Of a DNA stretch of 64,000 bases, positions 57,251-64,000 are shown one piece after another. Under the pieces are notes generated by a model, which did not search any database, had not been told where the DNA came from, and saw only the letters and a list, made by a program, of their open reading frames with translations. The number at the start of each line of letters is the position of its first letter. The first letter of the stretch is position 1. This stretch comes from a virus: the IMG/VR virus record IMGVR_UViG_3300017729_001080, positions 1 through 64,000 of that record, one strand, 5' to 3'. Position numbers and translations under genes: made by a program.

Positions 57251-58377
57251 AGAGACATTCCGCCAAATGTTTCTTTATCAACGTCTTGTTTTACACCACC
57301 AATAACATAAGATGAAATTTCTGTTTCTTGAGGTGCAACTTGTACATCTGCGCCAGCAATCCATTTTTGTGTCCAAGGTAATGGGTTTGCTTGTGACGTT
57401 TTGTATGGACATTTTAGTCCAACGGCTGTCATACGTTTGCAACAAATCCACTCAATATAGTCATCAAGTAATTTTGCATTCAAACCAATCATTGAACCAT
57501 CTTTAAATAGATACTGTGCCCATTCTTTTTCTTGTTCTACTGCATCTACAAACATTTGGATACATTCTTCTTCTGTCTCTTTAGCAATCTGAATGAAGTC
57601 TGGATCATCTTTTGGTAGAAGTTTTAGAAGTGTTTGTGTAGATGCCAAGTGTAGATTTTCATCACGTGCAATTAGCTTAATAATCTTAGCATTGCCTTCC
57701 ATCTTTTTAAGTTCTGCAAATGCCCATGAACAAGCAAATGAGACATAGAAACGAACACCTTCTAAAATATTAACACTCATAAGTGTTTTATATAGAGATT
57801 TTTTAATTTCATATTCACTGATTGGTACTTTCTTACCATTGACTGTATGTGTGCCTTCGCCCAACAAGTTATAGAAACCTGTCATTTCAATTAGTTCATC
57901 ATAGTTTTTAGAAATATCATCTGCACAATCCATGATTTCATTGATATCCATCATTTCATCAAATACTTTTGATGGGTCTGAATAAACATTTCTAATAATG
58001 TGTGTATATGAACGTGAGTGAATTGTTTCTGAAAATGTCCAAGTTTGGATCCATGCTTCTAGTTCTGGAATAGATACTAGTGGGCCAAATGCTTCTACTG
58101 GTGCACGACCTTGTACACTATCTAGTAGAATTTGACGCTTTAGATTTGATGTAAAGATATGACGCTCATGGTCTGTAAGATTTTTAAAATCATTTGAATC
58201 TTTAGTTACATCTACTTCTTCTGGACGCCAAAAGAAACCCAGTTGCTTGTCAGTAAGTTTATCAAACTGTTTGTATTTTAACATATCAAAACGTTGAATT
58301 GCTACTCCGCCTGATGGGTCTAAGAAAGCCAATGCTTTCGTATGGTCTGCTTTATTATCTGAATTGAATACTGACAT
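57247..58377 (-). CDS. nrdB: Ribonucleotide reductase beta subunit, class Ia
   Basis: 376 residues, full length. The SIPELEAWIQTW and FSETIHSRSYTHIIRN segments carry the Glu/His iron ligands and the radical Tyr. ARDENLHLASTQTLLKLL holds further ligands. It works with NrdA to make deoxynucleotides. Its ATG follows a late-type octamer, which is unusual for this early gene. Confidence 0.96.
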   Translation of the reverse strand: MSVFNSDNKADHTKALAFLDPSGGVAIQRFDMLKYKQFDKLTDKQLGFFWRPEEVDVTKDSNDFKNLTDHERHIFTSNLKRQILLDSVQGRAPVEAFGPLVSIPELEAWIQTWTFSETIHSRSYTHIIRNVYSDPSKVFDEMMDINEIMDCADDISKNYDELIEMTGFYNLLGEGTHTVNGKKVPISEYEIKKSLYKTLMSVNILEGVRFYVSFACSWAFAELKKMEGNAKIIKLIARDENLHLASTQTLLKLLPKDDPDFIQIAKETEEECIQMFVDAVEQEKEWAQYLFKDGSMIGLNAKLLDDYIEWICCKRMTAVGLKCPYKTSQANPLPWTQKWIAGADVQVAPQETEISSYVIGGVKQDVDKETFGGMSL

Positions 58378-58409
58378 TTATATCTCTCTACTTTCTAGTT
58401 CTAATGTGA

Positions 58410-58417
58410 TATTTATC
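58410..58417 (-). promoter_or_regulatory. Late-type promoter motif before nrdB
   Basis: GATAAATA on the minus strand, 33 bases before nrdB. If active it would give nrdB a late component. Confidence 0.4.
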
Positions 58418-58443
58418 TTTTTTGTTACTTTGTCATTTGATAT

Positions 58444-60756
58444 TTAGATAGCACAACTATCACAATATTCTTCATACTCTATGTCGCTGTTAAACTCTTC
58501 CCTTGACTTCAAATCCTCTGGAATATCTTTACTTACATCAATTTCCCCTTGTCCATCAAATGTATTAAAGTAATAAAGTTGTTTACCACCGTATTTGTAG
58601 AACATAATAAGATGTTGCAACATCACTGACATTGGTATCTTTTCATCTTCAAAGAATATAGGGTTGTATGAAGTGTTAACTGATATACCTTGGTCAATAT
58701 ATTTTTGTAATACAGCCATAATTTTTAGATATCCCTCTGGCGACTCTTGGTCCCATAACAACTCATACTTGTTTTTTAACTTGTGAATACCGGGCACAAC
58801 TTGCTTTAACACACCATGTTTGGACTGCTTAACACTAACCATACTTCTCGGTGGTTCTATACCATTAGTTGAATTTGATATTTGTGCAGACGTTTCAGCA
58901 GGCATAAGTGCCATCAGTGTTGAGTTACGAATGCCGTGTTTTTTTAAATCTTTTCTTAGACCTTTCCAGTCTTGTGTATATTTTCTTTTTACTAATTCAT
59001 CAACCTCAGGTTTATATGTATCAATTGGCAAAATTCCGTTTCCGTACTTAGTTTGTGATGATAACGGACATGCATTGTATTCTTGTGCTAAAGTATTAGA
59101 TGCTTTGATAAGATGATACGACCACGCTTCTGCCCATTCATCAACAAGTTTTAAATCAGGGTCAGAATAGTTTGTATCATTCTTAGCTAACCAGTATGCA
59201 AAATTAATAATACCAACACCAAGAGGTCTTCTATTATTAGTTGAAATTTCAGCCGCAAGTACAGGATATCTTTGATAATCTAATAGAGCATCCAAGCCAC
59301 GCACTGCTAACTCACAAGGTTTAGCAAAGTCTTCTGGTGTTTTAATATTTCCCCAATTAATCGCACTAAGAGTACAAAGAGCAATTTCACCTTCTTCATC
59401 ATGTAAATGTTTTAAAGGCTTCGTTGGTAGATTAATTTCGCAACATAAGTTTGACTGTCGTATAGGTGCCATATCTGAAATGAATGAACTATGCTCATTT
59501 GCATGGTCTACATTCATCAAATATATACGACCTGTATTTTTACGTTCATTCATAAATGCTGAAAATAAGTCTAATGCAGGAACTGTTCTTTTACGAATTT
59601 TAGTAGAACGTTCTGCTTTTTCATACAATTCACGAAATTTATCTTGGTCATCAAAGAATGCTTCATATAGACCAGGAACATCAGATGGAGAGAATAATGT
59701 AATATCTCCTCCACTCATTAGACGTTCATACATTAATTTATTAAATTGTACACCATAATCCATATGACGTACTCTATTATCTTCTGTGCCTTTGTTATTC
59801 TTTAATACTAATAAGTCTTCTACTTCGTAATGCCATAACGGATAATATAAAGTTGCCGCTCCGCCACGGACGCCGCCTTGCGAACATGATTTTACACTTG
59901 CTTGAAATAATTTATAAAAAGGAATAACTCCTGTATGACTTGCATCTCCATTTCGTATTGGTGAATTTATAGCACGGATGCTACCGGCACCAATACCTAT
60001 GCCTGCTTTCTGAGAAACATACTTGACCACTGCACTAGAGGTAGCATTTATAGAATCTAGTGAATCGTCTGTTTCAATCAGAACACAGGATGAAAACTGT
60101 CGCTGTGGCGTACGTACGCCAGCCATAACAGGAGTAGGCAGAGAGATATCAAAATTACTAATTGAATCATAGTATTCTCTGACATATTTCATTCTTGTTT
60201 CTTTTGGATAGTTACCAAATAAAGATGCAGAAATTAGAGCGTATGTAATCTGCGGTGTTTCAAAATGGTGCCCAGTTACCCTATTTTGAACTAAGTATTT
60301 GCCACGAAACTGTTCCATACCAACATATGCAATATTGAAATCTCTTTCGTGTTTGATAAAACTATTAATTTCTTCCCAATCTTCTTCTGAATAATCTTCA
60401 AGTAGTGATGGATCATAGAAACCTTTTTCTGTATTTAATTTAATAATATCACGAATATGCCATGGTTCAAAACTGTTATATACCATTTTTCTCAAATGAT
60501 AGTTCACAAGATTACCCGCTACCCATTGATAGTTTGGAGTTTCTTCTGATATTAAATCTGCCGCGGCTTTAATCAATGTTTCTTGTATTTCTACACTAGT
60601 AATACCATCAAAAAATTGAATATGTGATTTTAATTCTACTTCACTTGCACTTACACCTGCAATGCCTTCACATGCAAACATCACAACTTTGTGCATTTTT
60701 TCTAAGTCTAGTGGCTCTGGGATGCCGTCTCTTTTGATTACTTTAATTTCGCTCAT
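58444..60756 (-). CDS. nrdA: Ribonucleotide reductase alpha subunit, class Ia
   Basis: 770 residues. An ATP cone occupies the N-terminus (VIKRDGIPEPLDLEKMHK). Active-site residues: Cys224 (FSSC), Asn436/Cys438/Glu440 in SNLCCE, and PAETSAQISNSTNGIEP. The C-terminal Cys765-x-x-Cys768 pair renews the active-site disulfide. No intron or inserted nuclease interrupts it. It reduces ribonucleoside diphosphates with NrdB. Confidence 0.97.
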   Translation of the reverse strand: MSEIKVIKRDGIPEPLDLEKMHKVVMFACEGIAGVSASEVELKSHIQFFDGITSVEIQETLIKAAADLISEETPNYQWVAGNLVNYHLRKMVYNSFEPWHIRDIIKLNTEKGFYDPSLLEDYSEEDWEEINSFIKHERDFNIAYVGMEQFRGKYLVQNRVTGHHFETPQITYALISASLFGNYPKETRMKYVREYYDSISNFDISLPTPVMAGVRTPQRQFSSCVLIETDDSLDSINATSSAVVKYVSQKAGIGIGAGSIRAINSPIRNGDASHTGVIPFYKLFQASVKSCSQGGVRGGAATLYYPLWHYEVEDLLVLKNNKGTEDNRVRHMDYGVQFNKLMYERLMSGGDITLFSPSDVPGLYEAFFDDQDKFRELYEKAERSTKIRKRTVPALDLFSAFMNERKNTGRIYLMNVDHANEHSSFISDMAPIRQSNLCCEINLPTKPLKHLHDEEGEIALCTLSAINWGNIKTPEDFAKPCELAVRGLDALLDYQRYPVLAAEISTNNRRPLGVGIINFAYWLAKNDTNYSDPDLKLVDEWAEAWSYHLIKASNTLAQEYNACPLSSQTKYGNGILPIDTYKPEVDELVKRKYTQDWKGLRKDLKKHGIRNSTLMALMPAETSAQISNSTNGIEPPRSMVSVKQSKHGVLKQVVPGIHKLKNKYELLWDQESPEGYLKIMAVLQKYIDQGISVNTSYNPIFFEDEKIPMSVMLQHLIMFYKYGGKQLYYFNTFDGQGEIDVSKDIPEDLKSREEFNSDIEYEEYCDSCAI

Positions 60757-60803
60757 GTTTTATCTCTCTAACTGGTAATGTATTTACTCATTACCGGTGT
60801 TCA

Positions 60804-61274
60804 TTAATGTCTGTTGTTTATTTCTGCATCTTCCATTCCTGCTACTCGTAACTTAATTATATTGGTTAACTGAAAGTGTTTAATCTCAAAACCTTTTGTT
60901 ATACCTAAATACTGATTACGGGTGTATGCTACTTGATTTATTAGTTCACTAATAGCAACAACCTCAGCTTCGCCATCTGCATACTTTTCTGCATCACGGG
61001 AACTAAGTGCCTTGTTGTAGTTCTCTAAATATTTTCGTAAATATTCACTACGTTTTTTACGTAACTGTATATTTAGATGTTCTAGGATTGCTTCAAGTTC
61101 TTGTAATTGAGCAAAACGCAATTCAACGTAAGATGGCAAATGTGTAGCATTTTTCTCCACATTGCCATAAATTCTTACTTCTGAACGTGCATCCGATAAT
61201 TCATTGGTGAAGTAATCAACGCAATCAGGAATTTTAGCCCAATCCTTAACTACCTTACTATACCAATTTTCCAT
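60804..61274 (-). CDS. Hypothetical helical protein, conserved near nrdA in marine T4-like phages
   Basis: 156 residues, mostly helical and charged (LEHLNIQLRKKRSEYLRKYLENYNKALSSRDAEKYADGE at ~68-107, read as two long helices). No domain recognised. Overlaps the upstream acidic gene by one base. Replication context. Confidence 0.6.
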   Translation of the reverse strand: MENWYSKVVKDWAKIPDCVDYFTNELSDARSEVRIYGNVEKNATHLPSYVELRFAQLQELEAILEHLNIQLRKKRSEYLRKYLENYNKALSSRDAEKYADGEAEVVAISELINQVAYTRNQYLGITKGFEIKHFQLTNIIKLRVAGMEDAEINNRH

Positions 61275-61498
61275 TACCAGTCTTCCTCTTCATCTTCAAA
61301 TTCTTCGAAATACCTGTCTACCGCCGTTTCAAGTATCTTGTCTCCTTCAGCAAATTCATCTATCTCATTTTGTTCGATTCCACTATCATCGCACACTTTA
61401 ATAAATGTTTCTGCCGCTTCTAATTTATCTTTTGCTGGGATAAAAGGTAAAACTTTTTCCCATAACTCAAATACTGTTTCTAACTCTACTGCCGCCAT
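61274..61498 (-). CDS. Small acidic hypothetical protein
   Basis: 74 residues from the ATG that follows GAGG by 5 bases; the longer frame overlaps queD and lacks an SD. The C-terminus is strongly acidic (YFEEFEDEEEDW). No known domain. Confidence 0.6.
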   Translation of the reverse strand: MAAVELETVFELWEKVLPFIPAKDKLEAAETFIKVCDDSGIEQNEIDEFAEGDKILETAVDRYFEEFEDEEEDW

Positions 61499-61505
61499 TT
61501 GGTCC

Positions 61506-61970
61506 TCATAAACGATGAGGCATGTATGCCTCATAAATTGCCGAATTTGCGCCATGTTCCGCACATTCTACTCTTACACAAAAACACCTACCATTTGAAG
61601 ATTCTCTTACGAGTTTATCCGCAAAACGCCAAGCGTGTTCTGAAAATTTTTCGACCCCTACACCATCTAATAGTGTAAGTTCTGCTAGACCAGATGATTC
61701 TAATTCAGTCAACTTATACAACAGAGGGTCATTTCTATCACAAACTACTTTATGGTCGAAACTATCCTCTAGCCATTTCTTTAGTGGTTTTAATCCACCA
61801 AAATCTACTACCCAATTACGTTCATCTAGTTCATTACATCCAAATGTAAATTTGAATGATAAACTATATCCATGTAATAAACTACAATGTGAATCTGCAT
61901 GGGGCTGTCTAAACACTGCACTTAGTCCAATGTTATGCCCATAGCACTTGGTCGAAAAATATTTAGCCAT
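61506..61970 (-). CDS. queD: 6-pyruvoyl-tetrahydropterin synthase / QueD-like
   Basis: 154 residues. The zinc His set lies in ADSHCSLLHGYSLSF (His27, His33 with a partner). Further along are VVDFGGLKPLKKWLEDSFDHKVV and VECAEHGANSAIYE with the catalytic Glu. QueD makes 6-carboxytetrahydropterin in preQ0/queuosine synthesis; phages use the pathway for 7-deazaguanine DNA or tRNA modification. QueE, QueC and FolE are not seen in the window. Confidence 0.9.
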   Translation of the reverse strand: MAKYFSTKCYGHNIGLSAVFRQPHADSHCSLLHGYSLSFKFTFGCNELDERNWVVDFGGLKPLKKWLEDSFDHKVVCDRNDPLLYKLTELESSGLAELTLLDGVGVEKFSEHAWRFADKLVRESSNGRCFCVRVECAEHGANSAIYEAYMPHRL

Positions 61971-63061
61971 TATGCTTCCTCGTTTACTTCGATGTTATCT
62001 AATTCTGGAGCTTCTAGTTCTTCTGATTCATCATCAAAATTTCTATCATTCCATTCTTCCATTACTACGTTAAGTTTTTCATCAGTCCAGTTTTTACGGA
62101 ACTCAATCATTTCTTCGCCTGCTTTAGTCATATATTTCAAACGATTGCCTTGCTTGACTAGTACACCTTTTGCTTCAAAGAAATCCAAAAGACCACTGTA
62201 AGGACTCATACCTGTTTCGTATGGAATTTCTACTTGTACGCTTTCAAATGGTTTTGCATAACGTGTTTTCATTACTTTACAAGCCGCTCGAATACCGTGT
62301 ACTTGTGATGTTTTATTACCGTCTGCGTCAACTTTTAGTTTAAGTTTTTTCATTGCAACAACAATACTTGATGCATAGATAAACCCTTGTCCACCTGAAA
62401 TCTTATCATCCGGGTCAAACATATCTTGTGATGCATATGTGTGATTAGTACATACTAGTCCTACATTGTAATCACCAAACATATTAACTGAGTTACGAAC
62501 TAGTGATGCTAGTGCTTTAGGTTTACGACCCATGTCACCTTTCATATCACCTTTTTGAAACTGGTCAACGTCAGTTGGTGTCAACATCATTCCTAAACTA
62601 TCAATAACAAACATTACTTTAGGACGTTCTGAGTCTTCTGCATCAGCATACTCCGCCTTGTAATCTTTCATAAAGTCATTAATAATTTTAGCAACATCGT
62701 CAATCATTGCCACATTTAATTTCAACAGTTTGTCTTCGGCAGTATCTACTTTCAATGCATGTAGCCATTTCTCATCTAATGCATTTTCTGAGTCTATCAG
62801 AACTACAAAGATACCTTGGTCTTGTGCCGCCTTGACAATGTTGCCTGCCGCAACATATGATTTACCTGCACCGCTTTCGCCTGCAAATACTGTTACTTTT
62901 CCTAGTGGAATACCTTTATAAAAGTCTCCACTGATTAACTTGTTTAGACAGTAGTTACCTGTTGAGATCCAAGTATCAGGGTCACGAAAACCAGAACTAA
63001 CGCCTGGAACTGCTTTTGTGATACTTTTTCTAAATTTACTTACGTCAAATGCTCTTGGCAT
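61970..63061 (-). CDS. uvsX: UvsX recombinase (RecA family)
   Basis: 363 residues. Walker A GESGAGKS (61-68), Walker B VMFVIDSLGMM, the DNA-binding L2-type GGQGFIYASSIVVAMKK, and a long acidic C-tail (SEELEAPELDNIEVNEEA). It forms filaments on ssDNA for strand exchange. The start overlaps queD by one base on the downstream side. It lies next to gp32, its T4 partner. Confidence 0.95.
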   Translation of the reverse strand: MPRAFDVSKFRKSITKAVPGVSSGFRDPDTWISTGNYCLNKLISGDFYKGIPLGKVTVFAGESGAGKSYVAAGNIVKAAQDQGIFVVLIDSENALDEKWLHALKVDTAEDKLLKLNVAMIDDVAKIINDFMKDYKAEYADAEDSERPKVMFVIDSLGMMLTPTDVDQFQKGDMKGDMGRKPKALASLVRNSVNMFGDYNVGLVCTNHTYASQDMFDPDDKISGGQGFIYASSIVVAMKKLKLKVDADGNKTSQVHGIRAACKVMKTRYAKPFESVQVEIPYETGMSPYSGLLDFFEAKGVLVKQGNRLKYMTKAGEEMIEFRKNWTDEKLNVVMEEWNDRNFDDESEELEAPELDNIEVNEEA

Positions 63062-63118
63062 ATTCTACTCCTTTGATATGGAGGGAGACACAAAGTCTCC
63101 CTCACTAGTTGTTAATGA

Positions 63119-64000
63119 TTAATCAGACTTACGACTTCTAATCATTTTCAGGATATCAGCGGCATCAGTTCCCTGACCACCACTTGCTGGCGCACTCGCC
63201 TCTGCCATTGCTGGTTGAGGTGTTGCTTCTGCTTGTACAGGAGCCGGTGTTTCAGCTGGAGTTGAAGTTTGTGCTACTGGAGCCTCCGCAACCTTCGGTG
63301 TTACTGCTGATGCAGTTGGTGCCGATGATGCTGGCTTAGTATTACCTACATCCAATCCATATGGTTTATAGTAAGAACCCCATTTTTCTGGGTCATAAAG
63401 ATGCCCATCAACTGATGCTTCGAACATTTCCATAATGATACGAACTTCTTCATCACTAGGACGCTTCGGCATAAAATCACCCAAGTCATATAGACCATGA
63501 GTTTCAACCGCCTGACGTTCTTCTTCATTTAGAGAACGCTCTTTACGTGCCCAATTTGAAGTTGAATAGTCTGCATACTGACCTTTTTGCGTTTTAGTAA
63601 GACGGAAGTCTGTACCTGCATCATAGTCAGTTGGAAGATTTTCCATATCTGGATCCATTAGAGCCGCCTTCAATAGTTTGAAGATTTGTGGCCCAATTAC
63701 GAATCTACGAATTGGATTTTCTGGAGTTGCTTCGTTCATTGGATCTTGAACAACAAATCCTTGGAAGATGTAAGAACGTTTCTTCCAATACTTACGTCCA
63801 ATATCTTCCATAGAAGGGTCTTTGAACCAAGGACGAATTTCTGCATGTACGGGACATGTATCACCCCACATTTCAATACAAGGAACTTGTACTGTTACTG
63901 GTTTCGATTCGTCACCCCCTTTGACACCTGGAAAAGGCATCTTGATGATTTGTCTCTCACGCCAGAAAAAAGTATTTGAATTGTCTGAATCCGGAAGAAA
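63119..64000 (-). CDS. 32: Single-stranded DNA-binding protein gp32, partial at 5' end
   Basis: The frame is open to the right edge (293 residues present), so the N-terminus is cut off. The core has the FLPDSDNSNTFFWRERQ and DTCPVHAEIR segment, GRKYWKKRSYIFQGFVVQDP and RRFVIGPQIFKLLKAAL. These match the OB-fold part of gp32 in order, though the zinc-type Cys pattern of T4 gp32 is reduced to few Cys/His. The C-terminus is an Ala/Pro/Thr-rich linker (residues ~200-280) ending in ADILKMIRSRKSD rather than the usual acidic tail. It coats ssDNA and contacts UvsX, helicase and polymerase. An internal ATG at 63940 is not the start. Confidence 0.88.
   Translation of the reverse strand, partial: FLPDSDNSNTFFWRERQIIKMPFPGVKGGDESKPVTVQVPCIEMWGDTCPVHAEIRPWFKDPSMEDIGRKYWKKRSYIFQGFVVQDPMNEATPENPIRRFVIGPQIFKLLKAALMDPDMENLPTDYDAGTDFRLTKTQKGQYADYSTSNWARKERSLNEEERQAVETHGLYDLGDFMPKRPSDEEVRIIMEMFEASVDGHLYDPEKWGSYYKPYGLDVGNTKPASSAPTASAVTPKVAEAPVAQTSTPAETPAPVQAEATPQPAMAEASAPASGGQGTDAADILKMIRSRKSD

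Noticed and set aside
57312-57506. A 64-codon plus-strand frame and many similar ones opposite long genes
   Set aside because: They lie antisense within clearly coding genes (here nrdB) and have no ribosome sites.
1-64000. CRISPR arrays, insertion sequences, integrase or attachment sites
   Set aside because: No repeat-spacer array, transposase or integrase gene and no terminal inverted repeats were seen; the region looks like an obligately lytic phage genome.

Overview
The window looks like a piece of a T4-like marine myovirus genome. Its DNA is AT-rich, almost every gene lies on the minus strand, and stop and start codons often overlap (ATGA, TAATG). The replication and nucleotide genes are the T4-like set: a gp32-like ssDNA-binding protein that runs off the right edge, UvsX recombinase, NrdA/NrdB, UvsW helicase, a gp41-type helicase and a gp61-type primase. 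Promoters fall into two classes. One is host sigma70-like (TTGACA, 16-17 bp, TATAAT). The other is T4-late-like, GATAAATA or TATAAATA. No terminase, portal or major capsid gene is visible, so the window covers the replication half, a tail/virion accessory stretch and a large accessory region. The most likely host is an alphaproteobacterium such as a SAR11-type cell, because the window carries a circularly permuted two-piece tmRNA and an FdxA-type ferredoxin. This host assignment is an inference; some betaproteobacteria and marine cyanobacteria also have permuted tmRNA.

Layout. 1-8 kb: partial methyltransferase, EEP-fold hydrolase, ClpS, sulfotransferase-like protein, Hsp20, then an overlapping ClpX-IF3-bS21 operon, a large membrane/coiled-coil protein and a glycine-zipper protein. 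8-14 kb: PiT-type anion permease, an uncharacterised ~315-nt structured RNA with its own promoter and terminator, FkbM methyltransferase, 2OG oxygenase, FdxA, the permuted tmRNA and a small secreted protein. 14-22 kb: small membrane proteins, SGNH hydrolase, peptide deformylase, three related P-loop-like proteins, epimerase, thioesterase, a second 2OG oxygenase and YggX. 22-23 kb: a plus-strand island of five overlapping mini-genes. 23-38 kb: glycosyltransferase, zeta-type kinase, tail/PAAR and other virion proteins, a PD-(D/E)XK nuclease, nitroreductase-like and ligase-like proteins. 38-50 kb: helicase, PRPP synthetase, ClpP, primase, hypotheticals, phosphoribosyltransferase and tRNA-Arg. 50-64 kb: UvsW, a MIP18/SufT-like Fe-S protein, AAA ATPase, HNH nuclease, ribonucleotide reductase, QueD, UvsX and gp32.

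The most notable theme is a dispersed protein-quality-control and translation set. It comprises a tmRNA whose tag ends in ALAA, ClpX with an intact IGF loop, ClpP with an intact Ser-His-Asp triad, ClpS, Hsp20, peptide deformylase, IF-3, bS21 and tRNA-Arg. In principle the phage could supply ribosome rescue, tagging, unfolding and proteolysis itself. SmpB and ClpA are not visible here and would come from the host or from elsewhere in the phage genome. A second theme is iron and redox (FdxA, YggX, MIP18/SufT-like, two 2OG-Fe oxygenases). A third is phosphate/PRPP/nucleotide supply (PiT, Prs, phosphoribosyltransferase, NrdAB).
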